From: DATMNI01 sp035570275
Lineage (GTDB): Bacteria; Acidobacteriota; Terriglobia; Bryobacterales; Bryobacteraceae
Length of the DNA stretch: 40,657 nt
Assembly (NCBI GenBank): GCA_035570275.1
Contig: DATMNI010000473.1
Coordinates: 1-40,657, forward strand
Direction: 5' to 3'
Part shown: positions 17,313 to 25,446 of the stretch, piece after piece
How the letters are laid out: the number at the start of each line of letters is the position of its first letter
Numbering within the stretch: the first letter of the stretch is position 1
The notes under the pieces: generated by a model
The model's database searches: none
Told to the model about the DNA's origin: nothing
Seen by the model: only the letters and a program-made list of their open reading frames with translations
Made by a program: the position numbers and the translations under genes

Positions 17313-18203
17313 CTACCTTGCCGCCTGCTCTTTGGGCGTCGCCAGATAGCCAATAATCATGTCCTTCTGCACCTTGTTGATTACGATTTCGTAGGGCTGT
17401 TTGGCCTTGGCTGTGTAGAACTGCACGGGTTCGTTGATGTTCTTGTCCTTCTTCTCGGTCAGCGTGTCGTCGGCCATCACGTCGACAGAGTATTTGTTCT
17501 TCTTCGGGTCGGTCTTCTTGAGCTGAAGGGTGATATCGCCGATGCGCTGCGGCGTTTTGGTCTTGCCCAGCTTGATCTCGAAAATGTTGCGCTCGCCCAA
17601 CCGCTTCAGGGCCTGCAGTTCGGAAGCGTTGGTGGCGATCAGGCCGCTCTGCACACCCATGTCGCCGCGCGCGGACTTCAGATCTGAGATGGTCTTCTGC
17701 AACTCGGCCTGGGTGGCGGACACCTGGGTCTTTACGCCGCCGACGTCGGTGGAAACATCGGCAATCTTCGCATTGGCGGCACTGGCAGACTGTTTGGCTT
17801 CGCTGATCTCGGAGCTGACCTGCTGCTGCACCTTGGCTTCCTCGGCCTGGATTTGCCGCGCCAACTGGTCGGCATGAGCGTCCGCATGGGCGGCGGCTTC
17901 GGTCTTGGCCTGGCTGGCCAGGCTCCGCGCCTGGTTGCGGGAGGCTTCCAGATCCTGCTTCAGCTGTTCCAAATGCTGCTTCTGGGCGGCCGACGTTACA
18001 CTGGAAGCGTCCTTCAGATTCGTCAACTCGGTGCTCAACGACTCCTGGATCTTAGCCAAATCGGTGCGCGTATGGTCGATCTGGACGTACAGGTAGATGT
18101 TGAAAGCGAACAGGGCGATGATGGCGCCCGCCGCGAGGGCTGGGAGCAGACCGGATTTCGGCGGCTCCGGCACGTGGTAGGTAGGGGTTGGACTTGGGTT
18201 CAC
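17313..18203 (-). CDS. Membrane-anchored coiled-coil protein, function unknown
   Basis: A 296-residue protein from a GTG at 18203 with AAGGAG at 18215-18220. A short proline-rich cytoplasmic segment (NPSPTPTYHVPEPPKSG) precedes one transmembrane helix (about 18-40, LLPALAAGAIIALFAFNIYLYV). Residues about 45-205 form a long Ala/Gln/Lys-rich coiled coil (EQLKQDLEASRNQARSLASQ). The last 90 residues form a small beta-rich domain with the sequence IFEIKLGKTKTPQRIGDITLQLKKTDPKKNKYSVDV. Similar single-gene proteins are common in Acidobacteria, but I know of no assigned role. It may be a cell-envelope spacer or scaffold. Confidence 0.75.
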   Translation of the reverse strand: MNPSPTPTYHVPEPPKSGLLPALAAGAIIALFAFNIYLYVQIDHTRTDLAKIQESLSTELTNLKDASSVTSAAQKQHLEQLKQDLEASRNQARSLASQAKTEAAAHADAHADQLARQIQAEEAKVQQQVSSEISEAKQSASAANAKIADVSTDVGGVKTQVSATQAELQKTISDLKSARGDMGVQSGLIATNASELQALKRLGERNIFEIKLGKTKTPQRIGDITLQLKKTDPKKNKYSVDVMADDTLTEKKDKNINEPVQFYTAKAKQPYEIVINKVQKDMIIGYLATPKEQAAR

Positions 18204-18433
18204 GTAGCGTGGTACTCCTTTTCGCTTCTTTCAGTATAGATGGGATGTCAGGCACTTTCGGTTACATGACAACATCTTAAGCTTACGCCAGGCCGTCTTT
18301 GCCTTCAATCCACTCTCGCCCCGGCGGCACACACCATCCGGGCCGCCATCACCAAGGACCGGGACGCCAGCGGATTTTGGTGTATCTTGAATCCCGGATC
18401 GCGGCAAGCGGGACGTCTTCGTGATCGACAGCC

Positions 18434-18514
18434 TCAGCACCAGCGGTCAGTCCCGGCCCTGGAGCGGAACGGGCTGCCGCACTCTTCACACGTAACTTCT
18501 GTTTTGCTTTTCAT
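18434..18514 (-). CDS. 26-residue zinc-ribbon-like reading frame
   Basis: The ATG at 18514 lies 6 bases past the stop of the RNase gene, in position for coupled translation. The product MKSKTEVTCEECGSPFRSRA plus GTDRWC has CxxC, a 14-residue spacer and a final Cys directly before TGA. Reading past the TGA gives Gly-Cys-Arg, which would complete a CxxC...CxxC zinc ribbon (CEEC ... C-x-x-C). So this is either a real micropeptide, a ribbon gene truncated by a stop mutation, or, less likely, a Sec codon. It was too short for automatic calling. Confidence 0.4.
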   Translation of the reverse strand: MKSKTEVTCEECGSPFRSRAGTDRWC

Positions 18515-18520
18515 TGCGAC

Positions 18521-19978
18521 CTACGCCAGATCGAAAGACTGGCCGGGCGTGGGGCATACCACGTCCAGGTTGTATTGGGAGTGCAGCAACCCCGCCAAGG
18601 TCTCGGCCTGCCGCGGCTCTCCGTGGACCAGGAAGACTTTGCGCAGCCACGGCGCCATCGGTTTGATCCACTGCAATAGCTCGCCCTGGTCGGCATGGCC
18701 GCTCAGTTCATCCAGGCTGGAAATTTCGGCTCGCACCCGCATCGGTTCGCCGAAAATTTTGACTTCGGGCCATTTCTCAACCAGTTTCCGGCCCAAGGTG
18801 TCCTGCGCCTGGAAGCCGGTGATGAGCACGGTATTTCGCGCATCCTCAATGCTGTTCCGCAAATGGTGCAAAATCCGGCCCTGCTCGCACATGCCGGAGG
18901 CGGAAATCACCACGAAGGGGCCGCGCAGGTCGTTCAGTTTCTTGGACTCGGAGGCTTCGCGAACGTATTGGAGGCGTTTGAAGCCGAAAGGGTCTTCCCC
19001 GCCCTCCAGGTATTTCGTGGCCTCCTCGTCGAAGCACTCAGGGTGGCGCCGATGGACATCCGTGATGTTCAGCGCCAGCGGGCTATCCACGAAGATCGGA
19101 ATATTGGGGATGCGCTTTTGGTTGGCCAGTTGGTGCAGCAGCAGAACCAGTTGCTGGGTCCGGCCCACCGCGAAGGCCGGCACCACGATGCGTCCGCCGC
19201 GGCTGGCTGTGCGATTCACCACATTGGCCAGCTTGTTAATTACATGGTCCACGCTCTTATGAAGCCGCCCGCCATAGGTGCTCTCCATGATCAGGTAGTC
19301 GGCCGGCGGCATGGCTTCGGGATCGCGGATGATGGGCAGGTTGTGGCGGCCCACGTCGCCGGAGAAGGCCAGGCGGATTGGCGCACCGTTCGCTCTAGCG
19401 CTCGGTTCGCCGTTCGAAGCAGCGGCCTTCTCAGCGCGCAGCACCAGGCACGATGAGCCCAGTATATGGCCCGCATCGTAGGCTTCGTAGGTGAGGCCGG
19501 CGGCCAAGGTATGCGGCTGATGATACGGCACGGGCTGAAACAGCGGCAGCGTTTTTTCCGCGTCGGCCATGTTGTAGAGCGGCTCCACCTTGCCATTTTC
19601 GATGCCGTCTTCCGTGCCCGGCGATTTGCGCTTTTCGCGCCGTTTGTTCAGGAACTCGGCGTCCTTCTCCTGGATGTAGGCGGTGTCGCGCAGCATCCAG
19701 CCACACAGATCGATGGTGGCGGGCGTCGCGAAAATCGGTCCGGAGAATCCGTTCTTCACCAGGGTCGGAAGGCTGCCGCTGTGGTCGATATGGGCGTGCG
19801 AGAGCACCACGGCATCGATCCCGGAACCCGGAAAGGGGAGGTTTCGATTCTTGCGATCGGTGTCCTTGCGGCGGCCTTGGGCCAGACCGCAATCCAACAG
19901 GAAGCGCTTGCCGGCCGCCTCCAGCAAATGCATCGAGCCCGTGACCGTGCCGGCGGCGCCCCAAAACGTTAGGTTCAT
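18521..19978 (-). CDS. MBL-fold beta-CASP RNA-processing exonuclease (YSH1/CPSF73-like)
   Basis: A 485-residue protein from the ATG at 19978 (the longer frame upstream lacks family sequence). Starts MNLTFWGAAGTVTGSMHLLE, the standard opening of the family. Motif 1 is LLDCGL, motif 2 SHAHIDHSG, motif 3 DAGHILGSS and motif 4 FSGDVGR. The beta-CASP region follows, with MESTYGGRLH, VVPAFAVGRTQQL, SASGMCEQGRILHHL, GHADQGELL and FLVHGE. All metal ligands are present, so it is probably an active zinc ribonuclease. The two-zinc phosphodiesterase mechanism is known for the family; its RNA targets here are unknown. A tiny zinc-ribbon frame follows in the same direction. Confidence 0.9.
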   Translation of the reverse strand: MNLTFWGAAGTVTGSMHLLEAAGKRFLLDCGLAQGRRKDTDRKNRNLPFPGSGIDAVVLSHAHIDHSGSLPTLVKNGFSGPIFATPATIDLCGWMLRDTAYIQEKDAEFLNKRREKRKSPGTEDGIENGKVEPLYNMADAEKTLPLFQPVPYHQPHTLAAGLTYEAYDAGHILGSSCLVLRAEKAAASNGEPSARANGAPIRLAFSGDVGRHNLPIIRDPEAMPPADYLIMESTYGGRLHKSVDHVINKLANVVNRTASRGGRIVVPAFAVGRTQQLVLLLHQLANQKRIPNIPIFVDSPLALNITDVHRRHPECFDEEATKYLEGGEDPFGFKRLQYVREASESKKLNDLRGPFVVISASGMCEQGRILHHLRNSIEDARNTVLITGFQAQDTLGRKLVEKWPEVKIFGEPMRVRAEISSLDELSGHADQGELLQWIKPMAPWLRKVFLVHGEPRQAETLAGLLHSQYNLDVVCPTPGQSFDLA

Positions 19979-20283
19979 CGATTCACCGAAGGCAATGGTA
20001 GCAGGGCGCGCTGAGTTCGCGGAGGTCTTCGTGGGGCTGGAAACCTGCGGCGGACTAATCCGCTTGGTGTGTACCGGGAGCCGTGACGGAATAGGCGTGC
20101 CGGGATAGCCGTGCCGGGATAGCCTCGCGGCCCAAGACAGGTTCCAGCGAAATGGTGACCCGCCGAAGGTTTTCGAAAATTGTGCCCGGACGCCGTATGG
20201 CCGATCACAGCTATTAGTGATCCGTTCCACTGGCCAGCCGATGGTAAACGAAATGCTGCTTCAAACGTGGAAGGACTTTCACT

Positions 20284-20895
20284 ATGAGCACACCATTGTT
20301 AATGGTCTCGATCGGAATGGTTGTGATCGCATTGATCGCAGTTTCGATCTTGATGCAGAAACGCCGCACCACGACGCTTCGCAGTCGCTTTGGCCCCGAG
20401 TACGAGCACGCGATTCAGGAATACGGCGGCCGGTCGAGCGCGGAACGAGCGCTTGAGCGCCGCGCCGAAAGGGCCGAATTGTACCATGTTCGCTCGCTCA
20501 ACCGGGAGGAACAACAGCAGTTCAGCGAAGCGTGGCGTCTTACACAGGCGCGTTTTGTCGATGACCCGCCACTGGCGATCCGGGAGGCCGACCATCTCGT
20601 TTGCGAGGTCATGCGAACGAAGGGCTATCCCGTGGCGGATTTCGACCGCCGTGCGGAAGATCTTTCAGTCGATCACGCGCCCGTGGTTCGGAATTACCGG
20701 GCCGCGCACGAAATTGCCGTCGCCGAGCCGGAGGGCGGCGCCACCACCGAAGATTTGCGGCAAGCCATGGTCTACTACCGGGAGCTTGTTGACGAATTGC
20801 TGGAAACCCAACCGTCCAGGCATGCCGGAGAGAAGGAGGTAAGTCATGCTACAAACGCAAAATACGATGGAATCCGAACCACTAACCACGGCTGA
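20284..20895 (+). CDS. Membrane-anchored FVDDP-domain protein, function unknown
   Basis: A 203-residue protein with GGAAGGA upstream of the ATG. One transmembrane helix (about 5-24, LLMVSIGMVVIALIAVSILM) is followed by basic residues (QKRRTTTLRSRFG) and then a charged cytoplasmic region. The signature YEHAIQEYGGRSSAERALERR and the core W-RLTQARFVDDPPLAIREADHLVCEVM recur in uncharacterised bacterial proteins. The C-terminal stretch TTEDLRQAMVYYRELVDELLE is shared with the next gene. The last 50 bases overlap the next gene in another frame, so the final 16 residues may be accidental. Confidence 0.75.
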   Translation: MSTPLLMVSIGMVVIALIAVSILMQKRRTTTLRSRFGPEYEHAIQEYGGRSSAERALERRAERAELYHVRSLNREEQQQFSEAWRLTQARFVDDPPLAIREADHLVCEVMRTKGYPVADFDRRAEDLSVDHAPVVRNYRAAHEIAVAEPEGGATTEDLRQAMVYYRELVDELLETQPSRHAGEKEVSHATNAKYDGIRTTNHG

Positions 20896-21247
20896 TCTGG
20901 CCAACCTCGCCAGCGGCCGTAGTCCCCAGAAACCCGACAAGCCCGAAGATCGGGGGCCGGGGTCGCGCGACCAAAACACCGGACCATTACTGGCGCCGGA
21001 CCGCTTGGATGAAATGCGGACCAGATGGGAAACGATCCAGACCGGATTCGTGGATGACCCGCAAATCTCCGTGCAGCAGGCCGACGAACTCGTCGCCATG
21101 GCCATCAAGCAGTTGGCCGAGTCGTTTGCTCAAGAGCGGGCCAAACTGGAGCAGGAGTGGTCGAAAGGCAATAATGTGTCGACCGAAGACTTGCGGCAGG
21201 CCCTACGTCGCTACCGGGCGTTTTTCCACCGTCTGCTGTCGATATGA
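20846..21247 (+). CDS. Soluble FVDDP-domain paralogue of the preceding protein
   Basis: A 133-residue protein starting at an ATG preceded by GAAGGAGG, an excellent ribosome site inside the end of the upstream gene. It has no transmembrane helix. W-ETIQTGFVDDPQISVQQADELVAMAI and STEDLRQALRRYRAFFHRLL align with the two conserved blocks of the upstream protein, so the pair arose by duplication of one helical domain. Partnership between a membrane-bound and a soluble form is inferred from the 50-base overlap. Function is unknown. Confidence 0.75.
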   Translation: MLQTQNTMESEPLTTADLANLASGRSPQKPDKPEDRGPGSRDQNTGPLLAPDRLDEMRTRWETIQTGFVDDPQISVQQADELVAMAIKQLAESFAQERAKLEQEWSKGNNVSTEDLRQALRRYRAFFHRLLSI

Positions 21248-21266
21248 ACGCCGCATGAACGCCGCG

Positions 21267-21295
21267 GTATGGCAGGTAGGCCCAACCTGCCATAC
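21267..21295. repeat. Single long hairpin after the FVDDP pair
   Basis: GTATGGCAGGT (21267-21277) and ACCTGCCATAC (21285-21295) form a perfect 11-bp inverted repeat with a 7-base loop, 20 bases past the gene stop. It shares the GGCAGGT core with the double-hairpin repeats. There is no T-run, so it is more likely a repeat or mRNA-stabilising hairpin than a terminator. Confidence 0.6.
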
Positions 21296-21372
21296 CCACC
21301 CTCCAGTGAGCCGGCACGTTATCATCGGTACGACACCATGCGACTCCTGGTTCGGCTGCTGAAAACCCTTGC

Positions 21373-21391
21373 GGGGCAGATTGTTAATCTG
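21373..21391 (+). repeat. Half copy of the double-hairpin repeat
   Basis: GGGGCAGATT-gtt-AATCTG: only the first hairpin of the element, with arms CAGATT/AATCTG instead of CAGGTT/AACCTG. Both arms have changed together. Confidence 0.6.
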
Positions 21392-21447
21392 TTCGCGATG
21401 TGCGCCGGGCGCACAGGGGAAAGGATGAGAGTCGCCCGTGGCGCTAT

Positions 21448-21492
21448 GTGGGGCAGCTTGGTAAGCTGCGGCGGATTGGCAATCCGCCCGCC
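21448..21492 (+). repeat. Double-hairpin repeat, covariant copy
   Basis: GTGGGGCAGCTT-ggt-AAGCTG followed by GCGGATT-ggc-AATCCGC. The first stem differs from the consensus at one position in each arm (GGTT/AACC to GCTT/AAGC) so pairing is kept. Confidence 0.85.
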
Positions 21493-21544
21493 GCAGATCA
21501 CCGGCAAACCCTCAAATGCGGCTGGCTCGCTGCCGCATCGCGCA

Positions 21545-21563
21545 GGCGGATTCACAATCCGCC
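21545..21563 (-). repeat. Half copy of the double-hairpin repeat
   Basis: GGCGGATT-cac-AATCCGCC: only the second hairpin of the element, with perfect 8-bp arms. Confidence 0.6.
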
Positions 21564-21610
21564 GCACTCTCGAAAGTCGCTTGTGGAAGTTCGGCTGCGC
21601 GCCAACTCCC

Positions 21611-21655
21611 GGCGGGCGGATTGCCAATCCGCCGCAGGTTCACAACCTGCCCCAC
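21611..21655 (-). repeat. Double-hairpin repeat abutting a start codon
   Basis: GGCGGGCGGATT-gcc-AATCCGCC followed by GCAGGTT-cac-AACCTGC and CCCAC, ending exactly one base before the ATG of the sensor kinase. No separate Shine-Dalgarno site is seen, so the repeat forms the whole ribosome-binding region. Confidence 0.85.
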
Positions 21656-24595
21656 ATGAAACACTTTTGGGCTGGGATGTTGCTGTGCACGGTGGCTGCT
21701 TCGACCGCGCTGGCGCTGGATCCGCGTAAGAGCCTGACGCAGTACTCGCACCGGCTGTGGACGCAGCAGGATGGTCTGCCCCAGGACACGATTCGCGCCA
21801 TTGCGCAAACCACGGATGGGTATCTGTGGCTCGGTACCGACGAAGGGTTGGCTCGATTCGACGGCTACGAATTCGTCTCATTCAGCAAGGCCAACGGCGA
21901 CCTTCCGGGGAACTCGATTACGGCATTGGCCGCCACCGCCGACGGGTCGCTGTGGATCGGCACTTCCAACGGGCTGGCGCAGTATCGAGACCATCGGTTC
22001 CACACGTTTACCGTCAAACAAGGGCTGCCGGACAATGCCATCACGGCGTTATACTCCGACCACGCGGGCACACTCTGGCTGGTGGCCGGACTCTACCTGA
22101 GCCGCTACCAGAACGGCCAGTTCACCAACTACAGGCCGCAAGCCGAGATTCCATTGAGTTCGGTCCGCGCGGTGTCCGAAGACCGGCATCACGATCTGTG
22201 GGTAGCCGGCTTCAGCCGCGTGGTCAAGATGTCTGGCGGCGGCAAGTTCGTCACCATGATGGAGCCGGACGCACTGCAGGGCATGGTGGTGCTGAGCATG
22301 ATTTCCGACCGCGGCGGCAACCTCTGGATCGGCGGTAACCAGGGCATCATCGAGAGAACAGCCGATGGCGGTATCCGGAAATATACCCAGCGGGATGGAT
22401 TGCCCGATCTCTCGGTGCGGGCCCTCTGGCAGGACCGCGAAGGCAACATCTGGGCGGGCACCAACAACGGGTTTGCACGGTTGGAAAGCGGACGGTTTGC
22501 GACCTCGCGCGAGGCTGGCCGCGATGCCGATCTGGTGCGCTGCCTGTTTGAGGACCGTGAAGGCAATTTGTGGATCGGATCCAACAGCGGGCTGATGCGG
22601 TTGCGGAGCGATATTTTCACCGTGTACGGCGAGGCTGAAGGGCTGCCGAGCGACGAGCCTAACACGGTTTTTCAAGATCGCGCCGGCCGGGTCTGGGTGG
22701 GATTCCACGATAGCGGCCTGATGCTGTTCTCGGGTGGAACGCGCCGGGTTTTTACCACGCGCGACGGCTTGCCGGACAACGACGTCTTTCAGGTTCGCCA
22801 GGCCTCCAACGGCGATTTGCTGGTGACCACGCGCGCCGGGTTGGCCCGCATGCAGGGCACGCATTTCCGCAACTACACGTGGCCCGACCCATTGGGCCGC
22901 AGGGGGCTGTTCGACGCCCTGGAGGATCGCCAGGGGCGGTTGTGGCTGGCGACTCCGGGCGGGCTCGGCGTGCTTCGCGGGAACGAATATCGCGACGTGG
23001 TCCCCGGCGGCCCGCTGCTGATCGAGTTTATGGCCAGCCTGTGCGAAGGCCGGGACGGGGCGCTCTGGGCAGGCACGTACGGCAAGGGCCTGTGGCGAAT
23101 CAAGGGCGCAGAGCAGCGTCTGTTCACCACGGCGGATGGGCTTTCGAGCGACGAAATCCGGTCGCTCTACGAGGACCCTGAAGGAACCCTGTGGATCGCC
23201 ACTTTTGGCGGGGGCCTCAACGCGTGGCGCGACGGCCGGTTTTTCCATTACACGGCGAAGGATGGCCTGCCGAGCGATAACGTGGCCCAGGTTTCCGACG
23301 ACGGGCCATCGCTGTGGCTCAGCACCACGCGGGGAATCAGCCGGATTTCCAAGCGCCAGTTGCGCGATTTTTCGGAGCGCCGAAGGACCCTGCTGGAGCC
23401 CGAGAACTACGGGGTGGAAGATGGCCTGCGCAGCGCGCAATGCGCGCCCGGTTATCCAAAAGCCGGCGGCGGCACGCGCACGGCGGACGGACGCCTTTGG
23501 TTCACCACCGGCCGTGGCCTGGCGGTGCTGGACCCCGGGGCACGCAAGCAAACTCCACTGGCCCCCGCCGTCCAGGTTGTCGATATGACGGCCAACGGCG
23601 ATCCCGTGGACCTGGCGCGACCCGCACGTCTGGAGCCCAGCAGTGAGCGGCTGCAGATCCGCTACACCGGAATTTATCTGGGCGCCCCGGAACGCGTGCA
23701 GTATTCCTACAGGCTGGATGGACTCGACAAGAATTGGGTCGCGGCCGGAAACCGGCGCGTAATCGATTACAACACCTTGAGCCACGGTCCGTATCGGTTT
23801 ACGGTGCGGGCCCTGCTGCCGGGCGGCCCGGCCAGCGAACAGTCATACGCGTTCGAGGTGCTGCCCCATATTTACGAAACGGCCTGGTTTCGCCTGTTGT
23901 GCGCGGTGTTGGTGGCGGCGGCGGCCTGGGCGGTGTACGGGCTGCGGCTGCGGCAGATCCGTTACCGTTTCTCCCTGGTACTGGACGAGCGCGCGCGGTT
24001 GGCGCGCGAGATTCACGACACGCTGGCGCAGGGCTTCGTGGGCATTTCTTCGCAGCTCGATGCGGTGGCGATGTGCATGCCCGATGAGAAATCGCCGGCG
24101 CGCAAATATCTGGATCTGGCCCGCCGGATGGCGCGCCACAGCCTCACCGAGGCGCGGCGTTCGGTGATGGACCTGCGGGCATCGGCGTTGGAGGGCCAAG
24201 ACTTGATCGCGGCCATCGAATCGGGAACCCGGATGTGGACGGCCGGCTCGGGCGTTCGGGTGGAGGTGGTGGTGGACGCCGGAACTCCCGGCGAGCTGCC
24301 GGAGGAGATGGAACAGCACCTGCTGCGCATTGCGCAGGAGGCCGTGACCAACGTGCTGAAACATGCCGAAGCCAGCCAAATCTGGGTCAAGCTGCATGCC
24401 GAAGCCCGTAAGCTGTATCTGCGGATTGCCGATGACGGCCGCGGATTCGAGCAAGCCGACGTATTTCAGTCGCGCGGTGGCCATTTTGGGCTAATCGGAA
24501 TGCGCGAACGGGCGGAACGATTGGGCGGCGAGCTGCATCTATCAAGTCATCCGGGAGAAGGTACGGAGGTGGAAGTAATGGTGCCCTTGCCGTGA
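21656..24595 (+). CDS. Propeller-type membrane sensor histidine kinase (Reg_prop, Y_Y_Y, HisKA_3)
   Basis: A 979-residue protein from the ATG at 21656; in-frame sequence before it is repeat-derived. The signal peptide (MKHFWAGMLLCTVAASTALA) is followed by about 14 two-component propeller repeats (DGYLWLGTDEGLARFDG, EGNLWIGSNSGLMRL, EGTLWIATFGGGLNAW), enough for two seven-bladed propellers outside the cell. A Y_Y_Y domain (IRYTGIYLG ... YSYRLDGLDKNW) and one transmembrane helix (about 742-762) come next. The kinase core has the phosphorylated His in REIHDTLAQGFVGISSQLD (H787), and an ATPase domain with DDGRGF and GLIGMRERAERLGG. It lies upstream of its NarL-type partner regulator, with 37 bases between them. 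A polysaccharide or breakdown product is a plausible ligand by analogy with related sensors. Confidence 0.92.
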   Translation: MKHFWAGMLLCTVAASTALALDPRKSLTQYSHRLWTQQDGLPQDTIRAIAQTTDGYLWLGTDEGLARFDGYEFVSFSKANGDLPGNSITALAATADGSLWIGTSNGLAQYRDHRFHTFTVKQGLPDNAITALYSDHAGTLWLVAGLYLSRYQNGQFTNYRPQAEIPLSSVRAVSEDRHHDLWVAGFSRVVKMSGGGKFVTMMEPDALQGMVVLSMISDRGGNLWIGGNQGIIERTADGGIRKYTQRDGLPDLSVRALWQDREGNIWAGTNNGFARLESGRFATSREAGRDADLVRCLFEDREGNLWIGSNSGLMRLRSDIFTVYGEAEGLPSDEPNTVFQDRAGRVWVGFHDSGLMLFSGGTRRVFTTRDGLPDNDVFQVRQASNGDLLVTTRAGLARMQGTHFRNYTWPDPLGRRGLFDALEDRQGRLWLATPGGLGVLRGNEYRDVVPGGPLLIEFMASLCEGRDGALWAGTYGKGLWRIKGAEQRLFTTADGLSSDEIRSLYEDPEGTLWIATFGGGLNAWRDGRFFHYTAKDGLPSDNVAQVSDDGPSLWLSTTRGISRISKRQLRDFSERRRTLLEPENYGVEDGLRSAQCAPGYPKAGGGTRTADGRLWFTTGRGLAVLDPGARKQTPLAPAVQVVDMTANGDPVDLARPARLEPSSERLQIRYTGIYLGAPERVQYSYRLDGLDKNWVAAGNRRVIDYNTLSHGPYRFTVRALLPGGPASEQSYAFEVLPHIYETAWFRLLCAVLVAAAAWAVYGLRLRQIRYRFSLVLDERARLAREIHDTLAQGFVGISSQLDAVAMCMPDEKSPARKYLDLARRMARHSLTEARRSVMDLRASALEGQDLIAAIESGTRMWTAGSGVRVEVVVDAGTPGELPEEMEQHLLRIAQEAVTNVLKHAEASQIWVKLHAEARKLYLRIADDGRGFEQADVFQSRGGHFGLIGMRERAERLGGELHLSSHPGEGTEVEVMVPLP

Positions 24596-24632
24596 TGGAA
24601 ATGGTTGAGGGCAATGCCGTGAAGGAAATGCC

Positions 24633-25256
24633 ATGAACGAGCCGATTCGAATTCTGGTAGCCGAGGACCACCTCGTGGCCAGGGTGGGTGTCAGCACTAT
24701 TGTGAACATGCAGCCCGATATGACCGTGGTGGCGGAGGCTTCTAACGGTCAGCAGGCGGTGGAGATGTTTCGCAGGCATCAGCCGGACGTGACCCTGCTG
24801 GATCTGCGAATGCCCGGCATGGGCGGTGTGGAGGCGGCCACCGCGATCCGCGCCGAGTATCCCGGCGCCAGAATGATCGCACTCACCACCTATGGCGGCG
24901 ATGAGGACATTCGCCGCGCCCTGGCCGCGGGCGTGCAGGCTTACCTCACCAAAGACGTGCTGCACGATGAGTTGTTAAAAGCCATTCGCGCGGTTTACGG
25001 GGGCCAGACCTACCTTCCGGCCGCGGTGGCCGCGTCCTTGGCGGCGCAACTGCCGAGGCCGGATTTGAGCGCGCGCGAAATCCAGGTGCTGGAGCTGATC
25101 GTGGGCGGTCTGGCCAACAAGCAAATCGCCTACTCCCTGAGCATTGCGGAGCATACCGTCAAGAATCATGTAAAGAACATTCTGAGCAAGCTGGGCGTGC
25201 AGGACCGGACCCAGGCAGCGACCGCGGCGATCCAGCGCGGGATCATTCACCTGTAG
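24633..25256 (+). CDS. NarL/FixJ-family response regulator
   Basis: A 207-residue protein. The receiver domain (about 5-120) carries the acidic pair ED (11-12), the phosphorylated Asp in TLLDLRMPG (D57), TTYGG and the Lys in LTKDV. A LuxR-type helix-turn-helix domain (about 143-205) has LSAREIQVLELIVGGLANKQIA and HTVKNHVKNILSKLGVQDRTQA. It is the obvious partner of the upstream kinase and would bind DNA as a dimer when phosphorylated. A double-hairpin repeat follows 7 bases after its stop. Target genes are not evident. Confidence 0.93.
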   Translation: MNEPIRILVAEDHLVARVGVSTIVNMQPDMTVVAEASNGQQAVEMFRRHQPDVTLLDLRMPGMGGVEAATAIRAEYPGARMIALTTYGGDEDIRRALAAGVQAYLTKDVLHDELLKAIRAVYGGQTYLPAAVAASLAAQLPRPDLSAREIQVLELIVGGLANKQIAYSLSIAEHTVKNHVKNILSKLGVQDRTQAATAAIQRGIIHL

Positions 25257-25263
25257 GACTTTT

Positions 25264-25310
25264 GTGGGGCAGGTTGGTAACCTGCGGCGGATTGTTAATC
25301 CGCCTGCCCC
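25264..25310 (+). repeat. Double-hairpin intergenic repeat, last copy
   Basis: GTGGGGCAGGTT-ggt-AACCTG followed by GCGGATT-gtt-AATCCGC and CTGCCCC. Near-identical to copy 1 and placed just after the response regulator stop, where it could act as an mRNA 3-prime hairpin. Confidence 0.85.
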
Positions 25311-25446
25311 GAGTTTGGCGCACCCCTACGCATCCACCAGAATCCTTCGCAACCTCACTAAGCACACCGTTTCAATAATACAATCTCGTATTTCGAGACA
25401 GCCGCTCCGTGACCGTCGCGGGTCTGATCGGAGGCGCACGCGTTAG

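Noticed and set aside
18434..18436. Second Sec codon in the micro zinc-ribbon frame
   Set aside because: No convincing SECIS hairpin follows (the only stem has a 12-base loop without G in its first two positions), so a plain stop is more likely.
22049..23785. 578-codon minus-strand frame opposite the sensor kinase
   Set aside because: Antisense shadow of the propeller repeats.
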